DNA of 64,000 bases from Bimuria novae-zelandiae CBS 107.79 (Eukaryota > Ascomycota > Dothideomycetes > Pleosporales > Didymosphaeriaceae). Position 1 is the stretch's first letter. Each line of letters opens with the position of its first letter. The DNA is taken from NCBI GenBank assembly GCA_010015655.1, contig ML976767.1, positions 116,424 to 180,423 on the forward strand, in the 5' to 3' direction. This document shows, one piece after another, positions 22,300 to 34,934 of this stretch. The position numbers and the translations under genes are program-made. The notes under the pieces were generated by a model, which had not been told where the DNA came from, did no database searches, and saw only the letters and a list, made by a program, of their open reading frames with translations.

Positions 22300-25200
22300 C
22301 TGTTTGCGAAAGTTAGAAGGTAATAACTATGGTGGTTATCGTGATTATTGTTAGAGCTAGTTTATAGGGTCCTTGCGTATTACCTATCCGTTAACTCGTA
22401 TACGCAGCGAGTTTGTATTAATAAAAGTTTTTAGGGCTTTGTTTAGCAATATTTTTGTTATAGCGTTAGTAAGGTTGTCTTAGCTATTTACCTATTAAAC
22501 CTTAAATAACTCCCTTCTCTTATATGATTGACGTAAGGCCATAATATTAATTATTAGTCGTTTTTCCTTAGTCGTTCCTAGCTTGACAATACACTCATAT
22601 AGTGAGTATGAGTCTGTACAAACTACTAGGGGGAGAGATAGCAGACTAAGCTACTTTGTAACCATGGCAAGCGTTGAGGTGATAGAGTAGGCGAGGTTAA
22701 CGCCTTCTACCATTACGTAGATCTCTAACGCAAGGACGCTCCGGGTCACGCGTTTGCTCTTCGCGGAGCTCTAGTGAATAAGATTACTGTAAATAGTAAA
22801 CTCCGTATCAGCAGCGTCTTCTATAGCTACTATAATTATATAGCTAATTTGGCTACTTAAATCTTTATTGTTTGCGAAGGAGCTATTAACGAACACAAAG
22901 ACTTTAGCCTAAGCTAGGTTAAGTGCCTTATAGGTAAGGCCACAATTAAGATTATTTAGTTACCACTATAGGCGTTTGTTTAACGCGTTAACGTCGTTAA
23001 CGGTAGGCTCCTAAGTTTGTGTAGTAATAGAGAGGTTAAAAGTTACCTCTAGTTAGCAGATGCTCGCGATGTAGGCGCCGCGAGCCCTTTACTTAACGTA
23101 CTATTATTAATAGTTAGCTAAGCTTACGTTAATAAGCTAAATCTTCTTGCCTTAATCCTTTTATCGTAGTAAGAGCTTGTCAGTGTAATTAATTAATAGG
23201 ACACAGCTATTAAAAATTAATAGAGTAGTGGGTGTTAGCTTCTCCTTTAGCTTAGCTATAAACGTTAACTCCTTTTCCTCTAGGTTAGAGAAACATTTAT
23301 CCGCAAGAATAAGTGTGTTGTTAGTCTGTATGCCTACTATGCCAAAGGCATCCTAAGTAGTAATTATAAGCAGGCATGGGTCATATATTAAGGTCTCTAT
23401 GTAAAGCTTTTCCTTGTAATAAGCGCTGTACGTTGCCTACTAATAGGTACTAGCTTTAGCTAGGCCGTATAGGGGCTTCTCAACTATTATAACCGTGCCA
23501 GGTGGATACTTGTATTTAATTTCCTTAGGTAAGTGGGCGATTACTACTCGGTTGAGCTTTATACGTGACTATACATATGCTTAGGTAATATCTCGCAGCC
23601 AGAGCGAGATCTCTCTATTTATTAATATAACTCTATTACGCATGAGTAAAGGAGCAATAGCTAGTATAATTTATTAGCTAGCTTGCTAGATAGTTAGCGA
23701 TTAGGTAAGGATTATTACTTTACCATCGTCTTAATAGCCTTGCACTACGAGGCGTGATTTCTTATATAAGGTAGTAGTAGTCTTGCCTTTAATTTCGCGT
23801 ACTAGTTATAACTTAAAAATCCGTCCTTAGTGCTTGCAGGGATCGTATTGCTTAAAGTGAAAAACTCCGTTAGCAATAAGGCTATTAATTTCCTTATTAT
23901 CTAATAGCTTAAATAGTTAGCTAGGTGTAGTTATCCTTTGCTCTTTATATAACTAAATAGAAAGTAGCCAATTAGTGTTCTCTTTGTGCGTTATAAAGAC
24001 CTCTATTATGTGAGCTTTGTTAGGCGCTGTGTAAACAGTGTACGCTATAGGAGCCGCACGAGCTATCCTAGAAGGGTTCGCGCAGGCTATAGTGGCTTTA
24101 GGCTTATTCTTACTACCTTTAGGTTAGCCGCGTTTTTGTTAAGGGAGTTTAAAAGCTTATTCTTAATACTAGTTAGTCACACTAGTTTCGCTGTCTTTGT
24201 CCTGGTTATCGTCTCCGTTGTCTGGCATATCTATCGGGTGGCTATTATCCTTATTGTCAATCGCTAGTGGCGTGGCTAGTTCGTTATTTTAAGCGTTGTA
24301 GGTCTATTACGCGTTGCTAGCGTATTATTAATTTAGCGCGTCTTGTATACCCGTCGTACCTCTCTTATAGCCTTTTTAATAACAGCAGCGCGTTAAGTAA
24401 TTAATAGCAACGAGAGAAAGTCTTCTATTATTCGTGGGTAGGCGCTAAAGATAAGGAGCGTAGGCACTAGGCCATTAGGACCTATAGTATTATTAATAGC
24501 TTTAATAGCTATTTGCAAGATAAGCTACCTATTTATTATTATAAGTAAATTGGCTTGCATAGTCTTAAAAGCACGTTGTAATAGAGCATAGTACCACTCT
24601 ACCTTACCTACGCTGTTATAAGCTTCTATAGGTACTTCTTTAATATTAATTAATAGTAACTTGGCAAGTTACTTAAATTTAGTAAAAATAAAGTTCCTGC
24701 CGGCGTTATAGACAAGATACTCAGGCAGTCCAAGGTAGGTATTAATCTAGTAATACTATAGAGCGTCCTAAGTGCTTGCGGCTAATGCATCTTTAAGGAA
24801 GCGAGTAGCTTAAAAGGCGGTCGCGTTATTAACTACATATAGGACAGGTTTTCTATTTAGGTATATAATATTAATAATTACCTCGTAGTTAAAGTCTAGG
24901 TCTAGTTCCTTAAGCTTAAATCTAAAGCGTCTAGGTGCTTTCTAATTTAGTTAGCACTGTTGGCAGTACTTAACGAGCTTATTAATAAGCTCCTTATAGA
25001 TGTTATTATGGCTAGCGCGAATAAGCAAGTCGTAGAGCTAATAAGCTAATAGGTAGCTAAATTATCGGTAGAGCTAGCGTAGCTTAGTCTCTATAAGGTG
25101 GCAGCTAGCGGCTGCGGTGCGTTTAGGTTAATTCATAAGGAGCCATGGATGGCCCTATTTACGTATAACTAGGTGTAGCTAGTTGCCCTAGACTAGTACG

Positions 25201-25997
25201 TTGCGCAGGTTGTCATATCTAACGCCTAGTCTGTCTATATTGGCTAGACAGAGCAAGAATGGCGTATTAGTAGGTAGCACGTGGAACGTGACTTTACTAA
25301 TTACTATGTCAACGTGTAGGGTGCCTATGGATGTAATTGCCTGGCCTCTACTAAAGCGGATTTGGTGCTGCCTAGCCGTTGAGGTATCTATTTGCAAGCT
25401 TGTGGCTGCCTGTAGAGCAGTCGCTTGTAGTTCTCTAGCTATCGAGACGCCTAAGGCTCCCGTGTTAGGCATAATGCCCTAAAAGACTTTCTTATTATAT
25501 TAATCTTTAAACGTAAATACAGTAGTAGGCGTATTATTTATAGCCCTAAACGCGTTAATTCGTGTAGTCGCGTAGTATATAGCTTAGTTATTTAGGTAGG
25601 TAATTGTCTAATTACTATTAATTATACTAAAGAACTTAGTAATAAACTAATCTTCCTTAGTTATTATTTCCGTAGCGAGCATCCACTAGGCCTTGTTATT
25701 AATTTTAATACCTTTGTACTTAGTTAAGAAAGCGTAAAAGTTAGTAACGTTAGGTTGCGCGTTATATAAGTAGGCTAACGCTGTCTAGCGAAATCTATAA
25801 TAGGATTACTTACGCTTATCCCTAGAGTGCTTTGTTAACTAGTAGCTAGGCTTACTATAAATAAAGTATTTCTTTTAAGATTGTAGTTACTTAGGTGGCA
25901 GTAGCTATTAAAAGGGTAACCCTTAAGAGTTACCTTAATAGGGTCCACGATTGTTAACGTCTTGCGGCGAGAAGCGCGATAAGAATCCTTATAATTT
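22300..25997 (-). pseudogene. Copia1 pol (protease-integrase-RT-RNase H), degenerate
   Basis: Minus strand, in order from the right. Protease-type region at 25472-25188 with an open 94-codon frame (TSLQIDTSTARQHQIRF, TFHVLPTNTPFLLCLANID). Integrase and RT follow in the RIP-mutated middle, where I could not read blocks confidently. The RNase H C-terminus is at about 22640-22420: LVVCTDSYSLYECIVKLG, KEKRLIINIMALRQSY, then the degenerate AD-TK block (LTNAITKI). Stops throughout. Only the protease stretch has escaped heavy RIP. Confidence 0.7.
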
Positions 25998-26002
25998 ATT
26001 AC

Positions 26003-26460
26003 TGTTAAGTCCCCAAAAGGATAGCTAATCCCTAAGGGGTTAGAGTTGGTTCTCGGGCAGGAATACTGGTAGGACGGGAGAGGTTGTAGTGATAGCTTGC
26101 GCTTGTCACTAGGGCGTTGGTATCGAAGGTGTGTATAGCACAATCAAATCAACAAGGTTGCTTACTCAGATCTAAACGATAGATTGATAAACAAGATTAA
26201 ACACGAATGCCATAAGGGTATTCGTGTCGGTTTATATACAAGAGGTTTATTGGTTACCGTCCACCTATCTTTCTGCCATCCTATCTTTCTGGTGGATGGT
26301 CGTGTCATCCATGGATGGTATACCGTCCATGATCTTGGCTGGATGGTATGTCTTGGCTGGATGGTACATCACGTGATCTCGGTTGCGCAACCCCACCAAG
26401 TGTCACCCCCGCTGAGGGCCCGTTGGTCCTCCGCGTCCCATACATGTTCAGATCCTAACA
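26003..26460 (-). repeat. Gypsy1 left (3') LTR
   Basis: 458 bp, same length as its partner. Contains repeated ggatggt motifs (26290-26370). The flanking minus-strand purine tract ggaagaggggaggtga (26461-26476) is a strong polypurine tract for plus-strand priming. Confidence 0.9.
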
Positions 26461-26533
26461 TCACCTCCCCTCTTCCAGATAGCGTCCTTAGTATCCTCGT
26501 TCCGCGCCCCCTGGCTGCAGATACGGTCGTCGC

Positions 26534-26542
26534 ATATAAATA
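26534..26542 (+). promoter_or_regulatory. TATA box for the antisense Zn-cluster gene of Gypsy1
   Basis: atataaata, about 50 bp upstream of the ATG at 26592 and outside the LTR. Gypsy2 has a TATA box in the equivalent place (35011-35020). Confidence 0.6.
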
Positions 26543-26591
26543 CTCGCGTGAGTCGCTGTTTTCGCGTTCTGGTCTTAGTGCCTTCCTGACC

Positions 26592-27209
26592 ATGCCTAAG
26601 GATCCCAAGCCCCGCAAAGCGCGCGCGCCTCGTAAGAAGACTTCGACCCAAGAGCGGCGTGATCGCATTCGTCGTGTTGAAGGGAGTAGTAAGGAGATGC
26701 CTTTCCGCTGCACCCGCTGCAAAAAGCTGAACATTTGTTGTTTCGTGGATACTGCGTCTGGTCGTTGTGCTGGTTGTATCGCTGCAAGGAGCGAGTGTGA
26801 GCTGTTTGTTCCTAAAGAGGAGTGGGAGAAGGTAGAGGATAAAGAGCGTGAAAAGCGGCTAGAGTTAGCTCGCGCTAAGGAAGAGACGTTACGCAGTTAA
26901 TAAGAACTTGCTTAGCATAAGCGTAAGTTATTAAAGATTAAGAGTTGTAAGAGGCTATTCGCGCGTTAGGATAGGAAATTACTAGATACCTAGGATAAGG
27001 TGTAAAAGACGGAGAGCTCGAGTGCGGACGCTCCGTTCCAAGACGATTTCCTCGCTGATCCGGGCTAGTCACAGGCCAACAATCTCCTTCCTGATCTACT
27101 AATGGATCTTCTTCTTAACGAGTTCCTATCTGGTTCTCCTTTAATCGTTCCGGGTTCCTTCTCGTGGTCTGACGATGGTATTGTGCTAATATTTGGCAAT
27201 AGTTGTTAA
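26592..27209 (+). pseudogene. Antisense Zn2Cys6-like small gene carried by Gypsy1
   Basis: Starts at ATG 26592 (MPKDPKPRKARAPRKK, basic) and is open for 102 codons to TAA at 26898. After that the same frame continues to 27209 with only TAA/TAG stops explainable as CAA/CAG changed by RIP, giving an original protein of 205 aa. Residues 40-69 have cysteines at 40, 43, 50, 59, 62, 69: C-x2-C-x6-C-x8-C-x2-C-x6-C, the spacing of fungal Zn2Cys6 clusters. A charged helix (WEKVEDKEREKRLELARAKE) and an acidic, hydrophobic C-terminus follow. It is transcribed opposite to pol and its 3' end overlaps the chromodomain end of pol tail to tail. Function unknown; DNA or RNA binding is inference. A homologue is present in Gypsy2. 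Confidence 0.65.
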
Positions 27210-30200
27210 GGTTTACTTCTAGTTCCTATGTGTCTTCTAAGTGTGGATATCCTTTCTACTTAATTAAGTAGGTTTGTGGCTAATCTATGTGTCGTAGTAT
27301 CTTCTTGACTTCGAATTTGGTTTCCTCCTCTGGTTGGTGATAGAAGGTGGTTTTGACTGGTGTTTCAGAGTCTGCTAGTTCCAATCGGTCTATATAGAAT
27401 ACTAGGTGTATTTTGGCGTCTGGTGGTAATTCCAATTAATAGTTAACCGGTGATACTTGTTCGGAAATAAAAAATAGTCCAACCTTAACATAATCCAGTT
27501 TCTTGTGCTTTTCCTTCTGGGTTCGAAGATTTTTCGTAAGCAGATATGCTTTATCCCCCTTCTTTAGCTAAGGTGCTATTTTTCTTTTTTGGTTTGTATA
27601 GGAAATGCTTTGCTACTAAGCTTTCTTGAGGTTCTCTCGGAGTTGTTAATGTATTTCTTTTATTTTTGTAGCCGTGTTGATGGCTTCTTCCGTTCTAATA
27701 GTAGTAGGAAATATTTAATTAAAGAGATGTGGATGTCTTCCGTGGTTCGCATAGAACGGTGTATGTCCAGTTGCTACTAATATCTTGTTATTATATGCTA
27801 ATTATGCTATTAGTAATAGGGAAATCTAGTTATTCTTCTGGTTGTTGTAGTAGATGCGTAGGTACGTTTCTATTGTTTTATTCGTACGTTCTGTTTGTCC
27901 ATCCGTCTGTGGGTGGTAGGCTGTTGATAGTTTTCGTTTTATTCTAATAAGTGCCGTGAGTGTTGTCCAGTAGTTTAAAGTAAAGAGTTTGTCTCTGTCG
28001 CTAATAATTGTCTTAGGGATGCTATAATGTCGTATAAGTTAATCTAGGATAAGGAACGCTAGTTCCGTTGCTATTATTACCTTTTTACACAATAGTAATT
28101 CCACGTATTTGGTGAATCTGCATACGATTACCAGTATTACGTCGTAACTTACTCTGTTTATGGGATCTTTTGACTTTGGCAATCCTGTGATAAAGTCTAT
28201 TGCGATATCTTCCTAAGGTGCTGTGGGTATCTAGATGGCTTACATTTCTCTATACTTAAGATGTGTTGCGTGTTTATTGCGTTGGCATTCTGCATATTTG
28301 CGTATGTAGGTTGTTACTACTTCCTTAATTCCTTTAAAGCTGTAGTTCCTCTGAATTAGTTCCACTATCTTTTTAATTCCAGGGTGTCCGTATACAGGGT
28401 CGTCGTGGTATTATCGTATAACCTCTGTTTGTTGTTCCTTAGGTACTTCTCGTGTAAGTACAAGGAGTTAATTAAGTTCCGCCGTAGGTTCTAAGGAACT
28501 ATTAGGATTTTATTTTAGTATTACGGAGTAGATTTTAACTTTATCCCTTGTAAGATCGTGTTATTAGCTAAGTACGTCTACTCGTCCGTTTTCTTTACTA
28601 GGTGTATATATAATCTTGAATTTATATTATCTAAGCGTTTCTAACTATCTTGCCTACCTTAGTGTAAGTTCCTTCGTGGTCGTGAAGCGTGTGAGGTTCT
28701 TATAGTCTGTAAAGATTTTAAGTGTAGAGTAGCTAAGAGCGTAGATTCTCTAGTGCTTTAGTGTTTTAACGATTGCGTATAGTTCCTTATCGTGTACGTT
28801 ATATCGTGCTTTCGTGTCGGTAAACTTGCATGAGTAATATGCAATAGGGTGCCATTTGCCATCTTTTTCTTATTTCGCGCAGGCGCCTATTGCGAGGTCG
28901 CTTACGTCCGTTTCGATTCGTAGTGGTTTTCCATCCCTAAAGTAGATAAGTACTGGTGGCATAATGCATGCGGTTTTTAAAAGTTAGAACGATATTCTAC
29001 ACTCTGCAGTCCATGCAAATAGTGTGTCTTTTCTTATAAGGTTTATAAGTGGTATCGTGATCTTTGCGTAATCCTTAATAAATTATTAATTAAATCTATA
29101 GAATCCTAAGAATTCTTAGATGTTTTTCGCTATCTTTAATATTAGCTAGTTCTTAATGCATTTAATCTTATTAGGTGCGACTTTAATTCCTTCTATGCTA
29201 ATAACGTGTCCTAGGAATTTAAGTCGTGTTACGTGCCACTTGCACTTCTTTAGTTTAATTCTAAGGTATGCCTTGTCTAGTGCTGTTAACACCGTCTGTA
29301 CATGCGGAACATAATCTAAATTATTTTTAAAGTAAACGAGTATATCGTCTATGTATGCGATAACAAATATGTCTAGGTAGTTATAGAGTACGTGGTTAAC
29401 TAGTGCTTAGAAGTTTGCCGGTGCGTTAGTGAGTCTAAAAGGCATAATTATGTATTTGAATAGTCCGTAGCGTGACCTAAATGCTGTCTTCCACTCGTCA
29501 CCTTCCTTAATTTATATAAGGTAGTATCTATCTTGTAAGTCTATTAGTGTAAAGCGTTTGGCTCTTAAGAGTTAGTCTCTTAATTCTAAGATATTTAGTA
29601 GTAGGTATTAATTTTTAATCGTCATGTCGTTAATCTTTTAATAGTTAACATATAGTCGTAGTGTGCCGTCTTTCTTTATAACAAATATAAAAGGGCTGGC
29701 TACTAGTGACTTCGATAGTCGTATATATTCTTTCGCAAGATTTGTCTCGATGAATTCTTTTTCTTGCTAGAGTTCTTTTCCAGTTTTGCCATATAGTGGT
29801 CCAAAGGGTGGCGTTTTCCCTTCTACTAGGTCTATCGCTAGATCCCAGGGCTGATATTCTGGAAGGTTTGCTTTTCCCTCTCTCTCGGTGAACATATGAT
29901 TCCATGCTCGATAGCATTCCGGGATTTCATGGTTTGTGCTTTCATCCATCTTCTTACGCTCTGTGACCTGGTAGTTCCTGCCAGCGTCTGCCAAGGGTTT
30001 CTTCTGTTTTTCGACTGTCCGTTGCGAGACTATAGTGTTAATAGCTCTCTTATCTACTATTATGCTTTATTAATGCGTAGGCTTTGCTTGCAATATATAG
30101 TTACAGCGCTTAAAGGATAGCTTTTTTCTCTCTTAATTAATCGTGGGATTGTGCTTCCTTAACTAGGGTAGTCCTAAAATCACGTCGTGATTAGCTTCCT

Positions 30201-32378
30201 TAATAATATCGAGGGTAATTAATTCCTAGTGTCTATGGATCGTAAGGGTAGTTTCGACCTCGTATTCAATCGTTACTTTGCCGGGTATTAGTTGTCTATT
30301 CGCGATATAGATAGCATAGGGTATGGCCTTCTTGCGCTTATAGAGTCCTGCTCTATTAAGTGCTTTTCTTAACACATAGCTTTCCTGTGCTCCTGAGTCT
30401 AGCATGGCTTTTATTCATGTTTCTTTAAGCTATACTGGTAGCTTAATTAATGCCTAACTATTTATAGCATTTAGTTCTCTGAAGGCGTCTTCCCTTCTAA
30501 GCCTAGGTCTAAAAAAGACATCTTTTCTGTGGGTGGCTTTGCGGGATTAAGGTGTCCTTCCTTCCTCTTCTCCTAAGGCTGCTGCTAGCCCTTTTCTAGG
30601 AGAGCTTCACCGTCCTCTTCCTTCGTTACCGTTTCAATCCTAAGGGTCGTAGTCCCTTTTAGTATGCGATTAAATCCATGCTTTCCTTTTTGCTCTTTAT
30701 GTTCCTCACAATTGGGGTGTAAGCATGTTTGCCATTTATTAGATACGCATTTTTCATTAACTAGTAGCAACATTGCTTAGTTTAGCGCTTAGTTAAGGTG
30801 TGGAAAGTATCGCTTTTCACGTTTATCCCAGAGGTGAACGTTATAATAGGCGATAAGGTAGTTAAACTACTCCCATCTATATCGTTGGTACGTTCGGGGA
30901 AAGTAGCTGTATTCCTTGGCTTAGTAATAAATGGTATATTAATCTTCTCTGTAGAGGGTCCATCGTATAGTCTTATGCGTAGGGTTACGGTGGTCTAGGT
31001 CGTATTGTGGTTCGTAGTTTGGTCTTTTGTTTAGGTATTTCTTCTTGGGGTCTTCGTGGGCGTAGCGGTGATCTGCCATTTCTCTTGCTGCTTTACTGAC
31101 CAGGTCAGGTCGGTAAGCATGAAAAAATGCTTCTACATAGTCTTGTCGTTCTACCGCCGTAAACCTAAAGTCTCCTTTTTGAGGTTAGTGTTTTTTTAAG
31201 AAGTCGAAAACATTCGTCGTCTTGCTAGTAACAGGTTTGTTCTAGCTAGGGTGAGGTGTAAGAGATTGAGGCATTAGCTCTATCTCTTCTTTGTCTAAAC
31301 CTTTGTATGCATCCTCGTAGAGTTGCGAGTTAGGCAAGTTTAATTGCTCTAAATCCTTATCCAGGATATTAGATTACTTAATAGAGGGTATCACCTGCTA
31401 TTCTTCGTCGGTTACTTCTGTGTCATCGACGGTAAGTACGTTTAACTATTTAATAACCTTATTCTTAGATCTGCAGTTCCTGGCGATGTGGCCTGGTTTG
31501 CCACATGTAAAGCATTTACGCGTCTCGGTCCCCTATCGTCGGGTTCCATCTAAGATACGTTAGTTAGGCTTTCGGAAGCCTATAGCCTTTCCTGTTCCCT
31601 TTTCCAGGTTGTTAAACTAGATATCTTCTATAGGTTAGGGTCCGTAGTAGTTGCGTTGCTGGCGTCGAGGTGTTTTTGGCGGCGCTCTATAGACTATAGG
31701 TGCCTATCGTCTAAAACTAACGTTCCTCGGGTTCTTGCGTAGCTCTTCTTGCAATGTAAACTATTCCCTATTAATGCGGATGGTCTCTTCGTATAGTTCT
31801 TCTAAGGTCTCTATTTTTGCACTACTGCGCAGGAGTTCTTCGCGCACATTACGTTTAAGGCCTTGTTTATACATCGTTTTAAGAGATTTATCCTCCTAGT
31901 CGAGTTGCACGGCGTACTTGCGGAATTTGGCTACATACTTGGCTACGGATTGTTGCTATTAGATCGTCTAGATCGCTTGCTTAGCGATAGCGGTTTTATT
32001 AGCAATTCTAAATATCTATTAGAGGCATTTCTTAAAGTTAGCGTAGTCCTTAATAATGTCGATAGCATCTTCGTTGTGGTTAATATAGTCTTTATCCTTG
32101 TTGTCGTGATCCATGTCCAGGTACTTAACTAAGTAAGGATAGATCTATTCTTTAGCGCTTCCTCGCATGTAAGTCGCTACGAAGATAACCTTCTTCTTAT
32201 CTTTAAGGTCTTAGTTCTAGTCGAAGAAGTAGAGGTCTAGCTGTAAGAGCTAGATATTAAGGAGGGTATAATTACTATTATATAAGTCAGGTTTGTGCGC
32301 CTTGTTCTTGCCATCCCTTATAGGGGTGACATAGTTGTCTAAAGCTATGGAAGAGTTAGGGGTCCTGTTAGTATTCAT
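27209..32378 (-). pseudogene. Gypsy1 gag-pol with chromodomain, degenerate
   Basis: Gag opens at ATG 32378 (MNTNRTPNSSIALDNYVTP). A perfect CCHC knuckle, CFTCGKPGHIARNC, is read at about 31526-31484. The pre-RT region is open at 29994-29767 (PEYQPWDLAIDLVEGK, PFGPLYGKTGKELQ). The RT active site AYIDDIL is at about 29362-29342. The integrase zinc region is at about 28370-28250 (GIKEVVTTYIRKYAECQRNK). The C-terminal chromodomain (27320-27209) reads FEVKKILRH, TYLIKxKGYPHLEDTx, where x are TAG codons replacing Trp. Such domains direct integration to heterochromatin in chromoviruses. Multiple RIP stops make it inactive, but RIP is milder than in the surrounding elements. Confidence 0.8.
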
Positions 32379-32395
32379 GTTAAGGGTGTTTAAAA

Positions 32396-32853
32396 TGTTA
32401 AGTCCCTAAAAGGATAGCTAATCCCTAAGGGGTTAGAGTTGGTTCTCGGGCAGGAATACTAGTAGGACGGGAGAGGTTGTAGTAATAGCTTACGCTTATC
32501 ACTAGGGCGTTAGTATCGAAGGTGTGTACGGCATAATTAAATCAACAAGGTTGCTTACTTAGATCTAAACGATAGATTAATAAACAAGATTAAACACGAA
32601 TGCTATAAGGGTATTCGTGTCGGTTTATATACAAGAGGTTTATTAGTTACCGTCCACCTATCTTTCTGCCATCCTATCTTTCTGGTGGATGGTCGTGTTA
32701 TCCATGGATGGTATACTGTCCATGATCTTGGCTAGATGGTATGTCTTGGCTGGATGGTACATCACGTGATCTCGGTTGCGCAACCGCACCAAGTGTCACC
32801 CCCGCTGAGGGCCCGTTGGTCCTCCGCGTCCCATACATGTTCAGATCCTAACA
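32396..32853 (-). repeat. Gypsy1 right (5') LTR
   Basis: 458 bp. The gag ATG (32378, minus) lies only 17 nt beyond this LTR, and no tRNA-like primer-binding site starting TGG is seen in that leader. Confidence 0.9.
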
Positions 32854-32858
32854 ATTAC

Positions 32859-34590
32859 CTTAACCTCTCTGCAAGCCTTTACCTCCGTAGGTCCTATTAG
32901 TCTAGTACTACTTATAGCCGTTTGCGTTAGGGTCGTCCTTATAGGGGTGTTAGAGGTTATAGTAGTTCTAATACTTCTTATTAATAGTATATTATATTAG
33001 GCTTAGATTACGCGCCTCGCGCGAGCGGGTAGTAGCGCTAATAAATAAGCGTAGAGTAGAGTAGAGGCCTTTAAAAGTAGGCGCTAAGGCGAAGAGGGTA
33101 AGATTATAGTCTTTAATACTACTATACGCGTTAAGTAGTTATTCGTGTAGCAGGTTATTACCTTAGTAGTTATAGCCTAGTCCGCGTTGAAGCTTCTAAA
33201 GTTTATTAATAAGTAATTAGAAAGTATTAAGACAAGATTTATTAAGGTAGGTGCTAATTATACGTGCCAGCGTAGTTATTCTCCACTTACTAAGGTATAA
33301 TTAATAATTTTCCTTATTATAGAAGTGGCTCTTTGTTATACCTATTATTATCTTAAGATTATAGCCCTGACCCGCGAGGCAGTTATAGTAGTAGTTAAAC
33401 GCTCTATCTTTTAGTATAATAGAAAAAGCTTAATCCTAGTGTTACTTAGGTAGCCCTATCTTGCTATAATTGTCTCGGAAGATTCTAAATTTAGTGTTAA
33501 ACACGTTATATAGCTTACCTCTAAAGCGCTTTTTATTATCGTATAGCTTACAGAGATCTATAATAAGTTAATATGCGTTATTAAGACGTGTAGCGTCTGT
33601 AGGGCTTTCGTGCTGCAGATAGGGGTTGTACGTATTATACTAGTTCAGCTACTACGTAGAGGATAAAGGCGCGTTGTGCTGCTGATAAGGGGGCAGGTAT
33701 ATAGTGGGCTGCTATTTTAGTAGAGGTATAGGTTAGTAGATAGTGCGTGCTATTAGAGCTAGTTAAGGAAAAGCAAGGTGCGCAGAGGGTTATTAAGAAG
33801 ATTACTATAATAGAGGCGTATTATATAGAGGCGATGTCGCAAGATTTAGATTAAAGCGCGAGTTAAACCTCTTATTTATTTTAAGCTAGTAAGTAACCTC
33901 TTTATTAGTCTATTTATAATAGTCGCCCTGCAGCGCTTCTGCGATGTTGTAGGCAATTAACTTACTATTCTTAGCTATAAAGACGCCTTGCTTGCGTAGG
34001 TGGTCTCGTAATTTAGTAATAAGAGATTTATTACCTTTATTAAAGAGTTCTTTTAGCTATCCTTTAAAGATAATAGTCATCTGCTCCTATAGCTCATAGT
34101 CCTCCTATTCTTTATTTCGGGAGATCTGGTAGTAGAAGAGGATGTATGTATTTACACTCTTTATATTAATTTTTGTAATATCTGTATTTTTATTAATATT
34201 AAGGGGCTAGCCCTAACTATCCTTATTAATAAGCGCCTGTTCTTCCTTCGTAAGATAGTTAGTAAGAGGCATTATAAGAAAGCGATTTAGGGGTTATAAG
34301 GCGTCTCTTTAAGAGAGTAAGACGCAGGTTAATTAATAGTACTATTAGCGGCGGGTACTGTAGAGCGTGATAGATAGGGACTTAGGTAAACGCTTAGAGT
34401 CCTTATTGCTTAGTAGTAGGCTACAACGCGCGAGCTTCCGGCGAAGGCGTAATAGACGCGGAGACCTAGGTAAACGCTTAGGGTCTTGTTAGCACACGGT
34501 TTAGGGTATTGCTATACCTCTTGTCGTGTCTCTTCTAGTTCTCCTTACTGTCTGTGGTTATCTCTCATAGCATTGACTGTGAGGGTAACC
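32859..34590 (-). pseudogene. Copia1 gag, degenerate
   Basis: The minus strand around 34010-33850 reads LRDHLRKQGVFIAKNSK, then LIAYNIAEALQGDYY, as in fungal Copia gag proteins. The rest is disrupted by RIP. Its 3' part (25.5-26.0 kb) is separated by Gypsy1. Confidence 0.5.
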
Positions 34591-34599
34591 ACTGATTAG

Positions 34600-34849
34600 T
34601 GTCGGTTCACAGGTAGCAAGGAATGAACAAGTAACTCTCTGTCTTTGGTATCTAGTGTCTGTATTGTCTGTGTGTTCTGTAATAGTTCTATATACCTTCC
34701 TTCCAGTTCTCGTGGATGTGAGCGAGTACCAGGTGGTGTGGAGGCGAAGGGGTTTCGGTACAGTATCAGGTTAACTGGAAGTGAGGGGGTACAAGGGTAT
34801 GATTGGGTTACACAGTTCCCTTAGCGCGGAAGGCGAGGCAGTGCAGACA
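34600..34849 (-). repeat. Copia1 right (5') LTR
   Basis: Less RIP-mutated partner of 21989-22239. Reading into the element (minus strand), ctaatcagtggttacc follows directly; TGGTTACC could be a primer-binding site, but I cannot assign the tRNA. Confidence 0.85.
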
Positions 34850-34934
34850 ATAGTAAATTATAGTGGTGTTGTAGGAGGCGCTTCGCAATAGACTAACTTT
34901 TAAAAAGTGGCCCGCTCGGTGGTGAACCACGTTA

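Larger units (their letters stand above)
26003..32853 (-). mobile_element. Gypsy1 chromovirus LTR retrotransposon
   Basis: 458-bp LTRs at 26003-26460 and 32396-32853 (TGTTAAG...CCTAACA), flanked by ATTAC (25998-26002 and 32854-32858). Length 6.85 kb. Gag and pol read on the minus strand, with CCHC gag, RT and integrase signatures and a C-terminal chromodomain, so it is a Maggy-type chromovirus. A separate gene reads on the plus strand next to the 3' LTR. It is the innermost insertion on this side and the least RIP-mutated, hence the youngest. The two LTRs differ mainly by TG/TA and CA/TA changes. Confidence 0.9.
21989..34849 (-). mobile_element. Copia1 LTR retrotransposon
   Basis: LTRs of about 250 bp at 21989-22239 and 34600-34849 (TGTCGG...GCAGACA), flanked by the 5-bp duplication ATAGT (21984-21988, 34850-34854). 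Genes read on the minus strand: gag on the right, then protease, integrase, RT and RNase H to the left, so the right LTR is the 5' LTR. Gypsy1 is inserted near the end of gag. Without Gypsy1 it is about 6.0 kb. The left LTR shows extra CpA-to-TpA changes (ggtttac versus ggttcac), so RIP acted after insertion. Confidence 0.88.
20238..34932 (+). mobile_element. Pogo/Fot1-like element A, split by Copia1
   Basis: TIR acgtggttcaccaccgagcg at 20238 and its inverse ending at 34932, flanked by TA (20236-20237 and 34933-34934). The left TIR has two tandem 'ccaccgagcgggccaa'-type units, the right only one. Excluding Copia1 (and its duplicated 5 bp) the element is about 1.83 kb. It belongs to the same family as element B (44334-46181), which aligns over its whole length in reverse orientation. 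Confidence 0.88.

Noticed and set aside
26184..26591. In-frame ATG extension of the antisense gene from 26184
   Set aside because: It lies mostly inside the LTR and reads LTR repeats; a TATA box at 26534 and the ATG at 26592 fit better.
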